Made by a program: the position numbers and the translations under genes
Assembly (NCBI GenBank): GCA_029721515.1
Contig: CM056550.1
Span: forward strand, 26,853,619-26,917,618
Origin: Synanceia verrucosa
Lineage: Eukaryota; Chordata; Actinopteri; Perciformes; Synanceiidae
Reading direction: 5' to 3'
DNA: 64,000 nt
Notes under the pieces: generated by a model
What the model was told of the DNA's origin: nothing
The model's database searches: none
Seen by the model: only the letters and a program-made list of their open reading frames with translations
In this document: positions 49,301 to 62,900 of the stretch, one piece after another
How positions within the stretch are numbered: the first letter of the stretch is position 1
Layout: the number at the start of each line of letters is the position of its first letter

Positions 49301-49682
49301 TTCCGTTTCCTGTCCAGTGAAACTAAAATTCCATTGTGGCGTTGGCAGAGGATGATGATCTTCATGTTGGCCAACACCATCAGCTGCATCGTCACCTCAG
49401 TGCTGCTCAACGTTGTCGACCACAGACAGGTCAGACTGCTGCTCGTAAACCAATTTTTACATTGTGCTGCTCGTGACTGTCCTCAGCTGACGTCAGATCA
49501 GGTTGCAGTGTACTCATGAAATGGCTGTTTTTCTGCAGGGCGGGACCCTGAACAAGACAACCAAGAGATCAAGGCAGGTGGAGAGAGAGTCTGACAGAGA
49601 GCCGCTCAACCAGGGAGAGGAAGAGCAAAATGAGGAGGAGGAGGACAATGAGGCAGTCAGATCTCATTCTATCAACTCTTAG
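46342..49682 (+). CDS. MFSD1-like major facilitator superfamily transporter
   Basis: Predicted 12-helix transporter of the MFSD1 family; MFSD1 itself is a lysosomal dipeptide transporter that pairs with GLMP. Thirteen coding exons join in phase: 46342-46363, 47026-47126, 47249-47358, 47455-47510, 47593-47736, 47823-47981, 48071-48186, 48303-48403, 48500-48611, 48706-48843, 49082-49221, 49318-49429, 49539-49682, giving 484 aa. Family blocks are FGSYFCFDIPSVLQDQFQG, QYNLLYAIYAW, AGFLIDKLGNR, WFKGKELALAFGLTLAFSRLGS, ATLGTAMGLATSIQMVGIGV and the terminal DHRQGGTLN. By eye it is only around 40 percent identical to human MFSD1, so it is a paralogue and not the orthologue. The first luminal loop has three sequons (Asn42, Asn47, Asn52) between or near Cys45 and Cys57. 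The C-terminal tail is acidic (EEEQNEEEEDNE). Substrate unknown. Confidence 0.88.
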
Positions 49683-49685
49683 GTT

Positions 49686-49688
<3 letters not shown>

Positions 49689-49758
<70 letters not shown>
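49689..49758. repeat. (AT)n microsatellite in the 3' UTR of the MFSD1-like gene
   Basis: About 31 AT units followed by a short AC run, beginning six bases after the TAG stop at 49680-49682. If transcribed it could fold on itself into a long hairpin. Confidence 0.95.
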
Positions 49759-51640
49759 TCACTGAAACACACCCTCCATTCTGTGGCTGTGGTTTTTGCA
49801 GCAGAGAGTGATGCAGTTTAATGAATCAGAATAAATAAATCTCTGTTAAACAGTATTTACACCCAGATAGTATCAAAACAGTGTATTTAGTGTGAACCAG
49901 GTGTTGCTGATTTTTCAGTAATACAGGTAAGTTAAGTTAAAACTGTTTAACCTTTAGCCATCAACTGTCTGTGCCATAACTGACTGTGTGTCTGTCTTCA
50001 GGTCACTTAATGATTTTAAGGTCATGTCAGCATGCTACAAATATATGATGTCTGTTTTTTTTTTTTTTATGAGTTTCTAACTGCAGTATTTTTACCTCCT
50101 ATGTATGTTCATCGTTAGAGATTTGTACTTGAAGAAGGGAGTTTGATCAATTTCATATTGCTGAAACAGCAAAAATAAAATGCTGTTCACCTTTTACACA
50201 AGTTTCAGCTCATTGTTTGGCTTTCCGGTTCACAACTTTGCTGTTTTGGTTCATTCTCACCACCCAGACAAGGGTTGTTTTCAGTGAAAACAGAAATATC
50301 TACCGTACACTACCTGCTCTGCACCAAATGACAAACAGCGATAAACTGGTGAACTGAGTGGAGCAGTAGTAGCAGTTTTAGTAGCACATTGCTGCCAGGA
50401 GGTGGAGCTCTTTTCACATTTGTTTGTAATAGACTGCAGTTCATGAAAGAAGAATGGTATGATAAAGATTGTGTGTTTGTTTTAACAGCTTTTACTTCAG
50501 GTGCTGTGTTCAACCTGTGATTTTAGTTGCTTTAATTGTTAGTGTCTGAACACAGTGTCTCACAACCTTTTTGTTGATTAGGGTTGGTGTTTGGATGGAG
50601 CAAGACCTGACAGCAGCATATCACATCCATCATATTGTCAACAGCTACAAGAATGTAGGCTACCTTTAAATAGCTACAGGCAGATATGGCATCATCACAA
50701 CGAAGTGCAACATGTTTAGGTACATACTAACATACTTCTTATTCTATTAAGCATGCATCATTTATGCCACATTTATTGCTGTTTTCTAATAATTTTGTAA
50801 TAATAATTTAATTGCTATCAGGTGAAAAATTGAAAAATTATCAGGTGTGACCTGATAGAGCTACTGTCAATTTTCATAGATAGATTTAATACCAGCAGCA
50901 TATGTTAAAAGTACAAAAATTAGAGCGAAAGAGCACAGAAGAGAGATAATCACAAAATTCAGACATCGTTAGTAAAAAAGATACATACTAAAATATTAAA
51001 TTCTAAAATATATACTAAAACAGTGCAAATTGTGCACAGAAGTGCACATTTTTGTGAAAATAGTAACATCTGGGTTGTTTTTATGTGTTGATATTTAATT
51101 AAAAGTAGATTAGAGACAGACTTGTCTGCCTTTGAATAAATAAATCAGATCCAGGTTCAAGGTGCCAAACTCCTGTCCTTGACTCTGGGCCAGGTTAAAT
51201 GAGGAGAATGCACTGCTTTAAATCTAAACGTTCAAAAGACACGGTGGATTAGTGTGTAGGCCTATAAAAAAAAGAAAATTAGTCCCATGTACAACATTTG
51301 CAGTCAGGGATTATGAAAGGTTCCTGAAACTCAATAATTTTGTATACAGCTGGCTGTTGTATTCACTCACAATCTGACCAAAGATCAGACAAACGTGAAG
51401 ATTTAAATTACATATCGACAGTGCTGGATAATAATACAATTATAATACAATCATAATCACTTAGATTTGTAAAAGTTCATGTGATGATGAGTCAAAGTCA
51501 CAGAAGCAAGAAGGTTACTGATGGAGACTTCCTTGAGCTCAGATCCTCTGTTTACCATGAAGATAAAGACTAAAAATATACCTTACTTAATCTGCTTAAG
51601 GGGTGTGTGGTAGGAGTTAGCCTTTGTCAGACTGATGGAC

Positions 51641-51641
<1 letters not shown>

Positions 51642-51675
<34 letters not shown>
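51642..51675. repeat. (CA)n microsatellite
   Basis: About 17 CA units immediately upstream of the putative ablim1 first exon. Confidence 0.95.
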
Positions 51676-51679
<4 letters not shown>

Positions 51680-51822
51680 AGTCAGTTGTACAGTCTTAGA
51701 GAGCAACTTAATACCTGACATTCAACAGAGAGCTTCAACATCTTGAGATCTGCCTTATGGTTTCTCACTTGGTGTCAATCTGCAGCCTGAACTGCCTGGC
51801 TGAAAGCCTCGACGGTGTGAAC

Positions 51823-53892
51823 ATGTCGCGTCTCCTCAACCTCAGCAGCCTGGGCAGGATCTGCGGCTCCAGCCACAGCAACGACATGGTGGTTTTGGAC
51901 CGGGTCAAGAGGAAGAACTCTGTCAGGCGCATGTCAATTATTGAAGATGGTGAGATAGCAGAAGTTCTCTATCTTATCCCCAAACAGTCCATGATGGAGC
52001 AGCTGCCCTTCATCGACCCCAACGACTACATCCTGTGTGAGAAGTTGGCCAGTATACCTGCACAGATGTCAGGTAACGAACTGTAGTTTTCCTCATGTGG
52101 TTGCCATAAGTGATTGTTGTCATTACACTCTATAATGTGGCCATAGCATGTTTTGTGTTGACTATATTTCCAAAAGGGAAAATGCAGAATTATCTTTAGA
52201 TTTAACATGATCTGTCTGCTTTAATGTTGTTTAATAATGAGACATTGAGCTGTTAGACAAACCATAATATGCATAATACTATTCAGATAAACCTGTGTGT
52301 TATTAGGAGATAACTTGTGTATTCAAATTGCTAGTAACAAATATCAACAGCAGGTAGTGTAATCACTGAATCATGTGTGCTGAGCGACAGACACAAATAT
52401 TGTGGCAGAAAATCTCAGGTTACTGAATGTCATCACCATGTGTGAAAAGCTGGTGTGATTTACTTCAGATTATTACAACTGAATATTACATAACTGTGTC
52501 AGCGTTCAAAGACTCTCTTGTTCAGCATGGCTGAGGTCATGGTTCAGAAGCACAAGAGCACTTAATGCCACTCCTACTGTCCTCTGTGGGAGCGCACACA
52601 CACATACACACAAACACACACACTCCTGCCCTCTGTGTTTTGGACCACCCCTTTCCCTTGAACCAGCAGTCCAGTTAGCTCCTCTGCTCACTCTGAGCCG
52701 CTGCAGTGACCACAGCTCTACAGACGAGCAGAAACCAACTGGCATGAAAGAGAAAGGTAGACATTTTTAAAAGTGTGTGTGTGTGTGTGTGGTCGAGGAT
52801 GATAAGGAAAAGGTGTGTGTCTATTAATATGTAATTAATGTTTTTGTCAGGTGAAAAAAATCTCAGAGCTTCATCCATGATTGTATTTTTCTTACGTTAT
52901 TATACTAACTTTACTACTTCACATATTCATATACTTCAAATTGTGTTTATGCTCACAATATTTGGGGATTTGTGTGTTTTAGAGGTCAAAACAAATATTT
53001 CTTATTAATTTGTATTGGCTCCTCTATGTCTTAACTCCACCTGCATATTTTTCTATTATAGCCTACTGTACAGAGTTTTTTTTTTATATTTACAAATATT
53101 GTTCAAACTACACTTTATTTACAATTTGTTAAGACTTAGATTCAGAAAACTGAATCACATGAAACACGCTCTATTTTTATTTTTTTGTCTCGTTAAGATA
53201 AGCAAACAGTGATTACTCATAAAAGAGTTTGGAGATAAAACCAGTGGTTGCCAAGTGGGGAAAAGTGCAAGCACAGCAGCTCCAGCTGATCGCAGAGCAT
53301 CGTGGTGGGTTAAGACCAGCATGTGATCTTAGCAATACTTCTGAACGGAGCATTTTCACTCTGATTGTTGGATTTTTCAGCTGCAAGGAGCAGATGGAGT
53401 TTCTATTGTGCCTGAACTTGAAAAAGAAGTTGAAGTTTAATGACGTCACTCCAGTTATTCAGAATTGTAGTAGTAGTAATTCTGAATTTGTCATCATTGA
53501 TCAAGTGCTTTATACATGGGATCTATGAATCTATGCAGGATCATTTTAGCGAATAAAAAAGGAGCTGATATTATTATCCATCATGTTCTTGGTATACAGC
53601 TTGTTCTGTAGTGAAATTATGAATTTTGACAAAAACAAAATGTCACTCAAATATCATTCATGAACAACCACTGAAAGCTAATTACAATTATGAATGATTA
53701 TTTCTGCATATAGTGTGGCATGTATAATTCAAGAAGTAATTAAATGACCACATTTTATGGCTAAAACGGTTTTATATTTAGCATAGCTAACAGTTTATTT
53801 TACACTATGCTTTACATAAAATTAGACTGAGGTATATTTAAACAGCCATATGAAAAGAATCTGAACACTTCAAATAGATATTCCCTCACTCC

Positions 53893-53938
<46 letters not shown>

Positions 53939-56900
53939 CTGTGTATTTGTGTATTGTGGGGACTTTACATTGACTTGCATTCATTTCCTAGACACTTCCC
54001 TTGACCCTAACCATATCCACTACCCATGTAATCCTAATCCTAACCCTAACCAAAGTCTAACCTTACAGTAACATTAAATGTTCTCCAAGTCTTCAGCCTG
54101 AAATCTAACAGTTTACATTATGGGGACCTGCACTTTGTCCCCATAAGTACGGTGAGTCCCCACATTGTCAGCGTGAGCCCCCACAATGTGAGTGTGTTAT
54201 CAGACTTATGTCCCCATATGTTCAGCAAAACACGCCCACACACACACACACACACGCAGATGCAGGTTTTCATAGCTGGAGATAGTGGCTTGCTTGTGAT
54301 TAGCTGCACGTCTCAGGTTTCTCTCCATTTGCTGTCTTTCTAAATCTATCATTTGCTAATACTTGACACCATATCAGCTTCACATTCTGGGAGAGACCAA
54401 GAAAGAGAGGAAGACATTTTAGAAATTTTTCCATCTGATGACTCCTCACATGAGTTTCACTCATCATACTGTATATACTGGACAGTAGCACACTCACTAT
54501 AGATTATGTTACTGTACACACATAATAAAATGTAGTGACATCCTTCTCTGTTAGTCAGTTTGCAACAAAATGTTCAAACATTTTTCAAACAGTAGGGCTA
54601 TTTATTTTTGCTGTTGTGCTCTGTCATGAACAAATATCTGAGGTGTTCTTGGATGAAGGCCAGTTTGGCTGAGTTTCCAGTCATTGTTTCAGTACTGTGG
54701 TTACATTCCCACAGAAATAATACTTATTTTTCACAAACTTTTTGAGAACAGATTTTATGTGATTGCTATCACCTACTGTTCCTCTATTTGCAGAGATAAT
54801 CTAAAATTATTACAAACTTTTTTGCTTTTATAAATAGTCATATTTCAATTGTTGGTTGCTTGCACTAAAGCTGAAGTTGTACCATCTACATATCCATCCA
54901 TTTTCTACCGCTTATCTACCGCTTACATAGGGTTGTGGGTGGGCTGGATCCTATCCCAGCTGTCTTAGGGTAAAAAGCAGGGTACACCCTGGACAAGTCT
55001 TACAATTCTTACAAATCTTAATTACATATTAGACTTAATGGGACTGATCCAGGGCATCACTATCATCACTAATACAGTCTGAATTACAGCAGCTGGTCTA
55101 TCATGGCAGTTGATAATCACCACTGCACAACTGTACTGTACAATCACTTGCAGTAAGCTTCATATTAACCTAATCTAGTTTGTTGCTTCATGCTTGTAAC
55201 CATAGTGACAAATCTGTTTTGGTCAGACTTCAGGTCACATACCTATGCTGCTTGACTCAATTTTCCTCACAGTTTAGAAAAAATGTTTCTCCTTCCAGCT
55301 AGAAGTGTGAGGAAATCTTTCTGTTATCCAGTGTAGCTGTTATCTTGTTAACAAGTGAATTTATTATGTTTTTATATGAGAAAACAGAAGAGATGACTCT
55401 GATGTGTCTGTATCTTTTTGTAAGCTGAGTGCGCAGCCAGGGCTCTCAATGTACCACATTCTTTCACCTCTTTCCTCTGCTAATCACATTCAGGACCTCT
55501 CAGCTGGGCTCTGATTAGATTGTACAGGCTGACATCCACTGCATCTGCTGCCATACAAACATGAAAGACATAGATGAAGAAGGGAAGAGGTTCTCTCTGC
55601 AGTATGAAACAGTAGAGTACTGTCACTGATGTTGTTGGGAGAAACAATGGTTCTTCATGAGCTCCTGTCTGAAGCCCTAGATTACTGACATGCATTTGTC
55701 TGTGTGGGTTTATATGCCAAAGCCAAGCGTGTTAATATTCAGTTATGTAAGCATTGGCAGGGCAGTGCTGAAGGGACTGATGTTTTGTAATGAACTGTTC
55801 AGACAGAAAACTATAAACCTTTTGGGCCTCTTTAGCACATTTGCCTGCACGAGTTGAATATTCCAAATATTTCTCAGGAGTTTGCTGAACAGCTAGAGGC
55901 AGACATTACACAGGAGGAAGAGGGTATGGCTATAGATAGCATGAAGGCAGGGAAAACGCCGGGACCTAATGGGATGGGATCAAAATCTTGTCAAAAATAT
56001 TAGCAAGGCGGCTACAAGATACATTACCCAGTGTAATACATAGGGATCAAAATGGATTCATCCTTGTCATCAAGGGTTCAATAATGTTAGGAGGGTCCTC
56101 AACATTGTTCCAAGCTTGAAGGACTCGTCAGATAAGGCCCTCCTATCTTTAGATGCTGAAAAGGCCTTTGACAAGGTGGAGTGGCCCTATCTGTTTATGG
56201 TTTTGGAAAGATTTGGATATAAGAATAACTTTATATGATGGATTTGATTATTGTAGAATAACCCTACGGCTGAAATATGCACAAATAAGAACATATCTGA
56301 CAAAAAATTTTAATATATCCTTTGTCACCACTTTTATTTACTTTGGCGATGGAGCCTCTCGCTATAGCTGTACGGACAAAGACAGAAATTACAGGAATAA
56401 AAATGGACAGGCAGAACATAAGCTTGCTCTCTATGCAGATGATGTTATTTTGTTTATGTCACACCTCAAAAGACCCATCCCTGCCTTGCTAGAGCTAATC
56501 AATCAGTTAAGTGGCGTTTCAGGATTCACAATTAATAGCACAAAATCCTCTATTATGCTACTTAATAAAGAAAGAAATGAAATTCACTGCCAGAAGCCTT
56601 ACCATTCAAAGTGGTAGACCAACTTATATAAGTGGGAATATGAATTGGGCTGAGACTTGATTTGATGGTTAACATTAATTATGAACCTTTATTGGAAGAA
56701 ATATTTCGATCAGTTAAAAGATGGATTTCCCTGCCTTAGTCCACAACTGGTAGAATAAACATTTTAAAGATGAACACTCTGCCTAAAATAATGTATTATC
56801 TATTTCAAAATGTTCCTCTGACCCCACGTAATGATTTCATCCACAAAATTGATAATCTATTTAAAGAATTTACATGGGATAAATAGTTGAGCTAGAATTA

Positions 56901-59900
56901 GACTGTCATTACTAAATTTATCTTATGACAAGGGAGGTTTGAAAAGTCCAGTGGTATTATTGAGCTGTGCAACTAAGGACAATTAAATTCTATTTTGCAA
57001 CAGGAGATGTCCCACAATGAAGGGAAATGGAATCCGAAAATTTAAATCTACCTCTTTATATAATTATATTCAGATAAAATGTCCAATCTAACCAAACAAA
57101 CTGCCAACAAGATAGTTAGAAATATGATCAAAGTGTGGTTTGAGGTGAAAAAAAACATGAAAGAGCCTGATGTACTGTCTCAGGACAGTCCTATTTGGGG
57201 AAACCAAGACTTTACTCTGGGGAAAGCATATGCTATATTTAGAACATGGACATCAAGGGACTGAGAAAAATTCAAGATTTTTATCCACCTGATTCCAATA
57301 ATGTGATGTCATTAGAAGAACTTAAACATAAATAAGAAATATTTTTTAAATACCTGCAGCTCAGAGGCTTCATTAGGATGAGTCAAAATGGCCCTACAAC
57401 TAAACCCTAATCCAACTTGGAAACACTTAGTACAGTCTAGCAAAGGAGCAATAGCTGAGCTGTTTATTGATGTCATGTGCACAAGGAAACTTAGATGATA
57501 AGCAGATGGCTTGGAGCAAAGATCTGCTTATAGAGATTTCCCTTGGGGACTGGAAATATATTTGTAATAAAGCTCACACTCAGACAGTTAACTCAAGATT
57601 ATGGCTATTACAATATGAATGGACAATGCAATCTTACATCACAGCAGTAAAATTAAATAAATGTGATGATAATGTCCCAGATTATTGCACAAAAAGTATG
57701 AAAGAAAAAGGGACATCATTTCATTGCATGTGGCAATGCAGAAAAAATCTAATATTTTCGGGAGGAAGTTAAAAAAGCAATCGAAAAGGTTATCTCAAAA
57801 GATCTTTTAATGAACCCTGCCTTTTTTATTTTAGGATCCTACCCCACACAGGTCATAAATATACCCTAAATGAACTAATATTGATAGATTTGTGCCTTTT
57901 TCATGATATAAAGTCAAATGCATTATTTTGGAAAAAGACAAATAGACTAAACATTACTTTTTAGATCAGGCAGATGTTAATAGCTTTACCTCTGGAAAAA
58001 ATAACATACACACACAGAGGGAAACCCGATTTGTTTGAGGAGGTTTGAGGATTGTTTATTTTATTTGTTGAAGACCTGGATTAAATGGAAGAAGCACTAA
58101 CCGATGTAATCCTCTCATGGTGGCTAATAATATTACAGAACATTTTTTTGTTTTGATTACAGTTCCATGAAATCTAAATATCTGTCTATTTATGCATCTA
58201 CCAGATAATCCTGAAACCTGTGCCTAAATGCAAAACTGGATTGTTGTACCACTAAAATGTAAAATAAAAACAATGTTTTAAAAAAAAGTTAGTATGCTGA
58301 GAGATGCTGATAAGTTCACTCATTTATTCGTCCCTCTCCTGCAGTGCTACATGCTCAGGATGGCTGCCAGCCGTGTCCTCCAGGGGGGAAGAGGGTCATC
58401 CAGTGCTTCAGGTGTGGGGGTCCGTGCAAAGGAGAGGTGCTGCGAGTCCAGACCAGCCACTTCCATATAAAGTGCTTTACCTGCAAGGGCGAGTACCATC
58501 AATACAACACACCATACACAAATCACACCTCTGTCAGAACAAACTTTCATGTTATGAAGCAAGCTCAGTGCTGGACTCCCTGAAGCAAGTCATTGAACTT
58601 AATTCCACATGTGCAGTGGAGATGAACACGTTACGATTGAGTTTGTGCTCCAAATCACTGCTCTGTAACATGAACAGTATCTGAAGGCTAGTAATGTATT
58701 TGTCTGTTGTACATTAGGATTGGATTGTGGTGGGGTTTGATTTTAAATTAAGAATGTTGTGGTTTCCAGTTAAAATAATTTCACATGTAAGCTGTAATGT
58801 AAATAACATTGACCCTTTCGGTTGCATTAAAATGCATTATTTTTGGTAGGTTAGTTTTAAATTGAGTAGAATTTACTGATCATTCATTAGTCTGTCTGCT
58901 AACTAACTAACCGACTAAACATGCATGCACACATCAATATCTGCATCAATGGGTTGTTGTGTTCATCCCACTCACTCACTAGAATTACTTTGTTCCATGA
59001 AAAACATATTTCCTCATCATGCTATTGTCCCCGCTAATCTAAAGCGACAAGCTTCTCCTGCTGTTGCCCCTTCATCACATTGTGATGGTGTTTACAGCTC
59101 AGAGGAAACAAAGAGTCTCTCAGAGCAGAGACGAACCACAATTTACCTCAAAGATTTTCATGAAATGTGAATTAAAATCAGGTTTTACTTCTGTTTTAGT
59201 GATCCACAAAAGTGTTATCAAAGTAGATTTAAGAAAGAAGGGGAAGAAGAATTGGCACAGTCATAACAGTAATGTGAATAAGTATAAAAGCAAAGTCTAA
59301 AGCACTCACTTTATGAATTGCAAGTTATTTATGCAACTTCTGAAACTCCCCATCAGAGGAATGAGAGTACATTTGTTGTGTTAAAAACCATGAATGTTGT
59401 GAGTGAGTCACGGCTGGACAGGAATAGAGCAGCATAAATCTCCTGTCCTCGGCAGGTTCAAAGTGACGATGTCAGAAATGGGTTGAGTGAGGTATCAGAT
59501 GACTCTGAACAAGCTGGGAGAAAACACTGCCTCCCTGTCACTTACACGTCAAACCCATAAACACTCTGAGGTCAGACATCCTAAATAGCATTTATGTCAT
59601 CCCTTTGATGGATTACGTAGTTGTTCATCATTGATATAACGGTGACAAATTCACCTGTGCTTGTTTCATTGAAGCTTCATTAACAAGCACATTTTGCATG
59701 AAGTCACTGATCCAAAGATATTAAAGGTATTAAATAAATGTTTCCTGTTTTCCTCATCTCTTTCCCTGTGTGCAGTGTGCGGCTGTGATCTGGCTCAGAG
59801 TGGCTTCTTCATTAAGAACAGCGACTACCTCTGTCCGCTGGACTTCCACAGGCTTCATGGCACGCTCTGCAACAACTGTGGGGAATTTGTGGAGGGAGAG

Positions 59901-62900
59901 GTGGTCACAGTCTTGGGGAAGACCTACCATCCGGCCTGCTTCGTGTGCACAGCTTGCAAGTAATTGTGAAAAACATTTTTGAGAGTTTGGAACCAGAATA
60001 CCTTCTTTGCTGTGTGGTAAAGGCCTGTCTCTTCCTCTGTTTCTCAGACAGCGCTTTCCTGCTGGGGATCGTGTCACCTTCAGTGGAAAGGACTGCCTCT
60101 GTCAGCGCTGTATCCAACCCATGTCTCCTACTCCTAACGACATCAGCTGTTCAGGCAGTAAATGCATCCTTGTATGATTGAATCTAGATTTTTAATCATC
60201 AAAAACACTCATCAACAAAGATTTAAAATGGACCCAACTTTGATCCCATGCAGACATAATCAGACAGTGGATTATGCACTGAACATTGGCCAGCTGTGGT
60301 CACAACACTGTGCTCACTTTGACAATCCAGCCATCCTCCTGGGATCCTGCCAGGTCAATGACTCAGTACAGACTAAATACAGCAGAACTCAGCTCTCCAT
60401 CTCAACTTGACCTTGTCCACCTTACAACTATAGATAGGACAGGGATTATTAATGGACTCCAGACTCATAAATCCTCTGGATTAAGAGGCTCTTGAGGACT
60501 GTACAGAAAGGTGCTTATTTTACTCGTACAGGAAACAACACAGCAACTAGTTTGGTTCATAGGTGAATATCTAGAGATCAGAGCCGCTGGAGCCTGTTCA
60601 CATGTCCAGAGTTGACTCTAATAATTACCTGTGTGTGTTCTCAGGCTGCTCTGGCTGTGGTCGAGACATCAAGAATGGCCAGGCTCTGTTAGCACTGGGA
60701 GGCCAGTGGCACCTTGGCTGCTTCAAGTGTAAAGCCTGCAGAAAAGTGCTGAGCGGAGAATACATCAGCAAGTAAATATTCAGCATTATTTTTTTTTTTA
60801 TCTACCACCCTCATTTGAGTGCATTTTCCCTCCAGCAAGAAAGATAGAAATGATGTTCGCACTCCTCACAATACTCAGAAAAGAAAAAGTGTGGTTTTTT
60901 TTCATCATTTTTATTGCGTGTCTTGTCTTTCAGGGATGGTGTTCCCTATTGTGAGAGAGACTTCCAGATTAACTTTGGGGTACAGTGTGAAGCATGTCAG
61001 AAGTTTATAACTGGAAAAGTCCTGGAGGTGAGAAATATTTAATTTTAGTGAAGAGTAAGCTCCTGGTTGTATTTATATTTGCAGTGAAATACATGCATGC
61101 ATAAGAACAGCATGCATACATGACATACATATCTTCTTAAAAGTCCATTTTTCCTCAAAAGTTAGATTATAGTATAACGTGGCTGCCCCCTTTGTCATGA
61201 CAGGTGGAAAAACATGAACCTTAGATATAAATTACTTGTTTTAACAACTCATCATGACTAAATATATTTCTTGTCTCCATTCAAAATGTGCTAAATTGTT
61301 TCCCTCTGCACTAATAATGGAGCATTTAGTGATGTAGGACACACTATTATTGAAATTATGAGCAGATTATTTTGTCTTACAACATAGTTTGAGGAGCTAT
61401 ATTTGATTATTTTATATTCGTTTTAGATGTTAATTTTCACTCTTGCTGCAGGCGGGGGAGAAACATTATCACCCCAGCTGTGCAAGATGCAGCCGATGTG
61501 ATAAAATGTTCACAGAAGGTGAAGACATGTACCTGCAAGGTCAGTCTGAGATTTAGGCTGGGATGAATACAAAACACTGAACGTTTGTTAAATGGAATCT
61601 AATTGTTGCATTTCTTCTGACCTCCTGTAATTTAATTTTTTTTTTCCATAATGTCGCTGCCTTTGCAGGATCAACAGTTTGGCACCCGGACTGCAGAGAC
61701 AGCAGCAGAACTGAGGACAGTTACATAGTAAGACTCTGCTTGTGTGACATGCAGCTCAATGTAGAATAAAAATAGTGATTTCCATCCAGGCATGACATAA
61801 CACAGTATCATGCAGAGCCTATAACTTCCCACAGTATCTCGAATCTCACCTCACTGGTGTTATATCTGTTACAAGGGGGATACGAGTGTGATATCTGTCT
61901 AATGATATCTCTTCTTCTCCAGGTCAGCAAACCAAAAACACCTTGTCTTGATTTCTTTTTCCCCCGAGATAAACTGAAGGTTATTACCATGACCGAGCCT
62001 GCACTTTGCACTGATGCGTTTCCAGAGTGAGCTGGCTGTAATCTCACGTTTTGAGATTAATTGCACTCGCTTGTTTCACACCACCAGGCTGGCCAGTTAG
62101 AGCTTGTATGCTAATTAAGTTAAAATGAAAACAAACGTTCTTAAATACATGGGATAAGTTCCCTTCTTATAAGTTTAATCTTTGATTCAAAGAATAATAA
62201 GAGGAGCTTTTACAGTAATGTATGATGTGTGCACTATGCAAAAAAGTCTGGCTGAGAAATAAAGGTATTTTCTAAGTTAGTTACACTATGGAACTAGAAA
62301 AGCACTCAGAGAGCGCAGACCTCCGCCAAGGCAGCATTCTGCTGCAACTTTGTCCTCTATGCACAGTAATTTGAGAATTCTTTTCCGCATATTTTGAGAC
62401 CAGTTGCATTGCTCTAGCTTCTTAGAGTTATAGTTAAAACACATATTTGACCTTGGTGACCTTGACCTTTTACTGATCTTTACAAACTGAATCGGTGATT
62501 TCTGGATTCCTATATTAGTTTATATACCAAATTAGGTGACGATTGGCTGAAAATTGTTCACCCTGGGGCATTCAGAAGTATGCAGATTCTCCCATACATT
62601 ACTATGGTGTGACCTTTCATTTGACCTTGATGACCTTGAATCGAATCCGATCACCACCAACAGTTAATCAGTTTTAGGCCTCTTCTGACCAATCCTGAAA
62701 ATTCCGTCAAAATATGTCCATAATTTTTTGAGTTATTTTGCAAACCAACAAATAAATAAATAAATAAACCCTGGTGAAATCATAACCTCCTTGGCGGAGG
62801 TAACAATGCACAATAACTGCATGATACCAGGTAGACACCGCACACTGCTGCTTCCTAGTGTTTGAGGACCAAGCTGAATCAGGAAGTTCCTCACCATATG

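Larger units (their letters stand above)
49683..51822. other. MFSD1-like 3' UTR and upstream region of ablim1
   Basis: Two AATAAA hexamers, 49830-49835 and 50174-50179, are candidate poly(A) signals for the MFSD1-like gene; the second follows a long T run and looks the better placed. A (CA)n tract lies at 51642-51675, about 150 bases before the ablim1 start. I see no coding exon between the two genes. The ablim1 promoter cannot be pinpointed. Confidence 0.5.

Noticed and set aside
51757..51822. Upstream in-frame ATG for ablim1
   Set aside because: Similarity to the known long-isoform N-terminus starts at 51823; the extra 22 residues have no match, although use of this ATG cannot be excluded.
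54005..54060. Interstitial telomere (CCTAACCCTAACC)
   Set aside because: Only a few degenerate hexamers within a larger dispersed repeat; no long (CCCTAA)n array.
60151..60157. A second GC donor in ablim1 (TTCAG|GCAGTA)
   Set aside because: A normal GT donor three bases downstream (GGCA|GTAAAT) keeps the same frame, so a GC donor need not be invoked.
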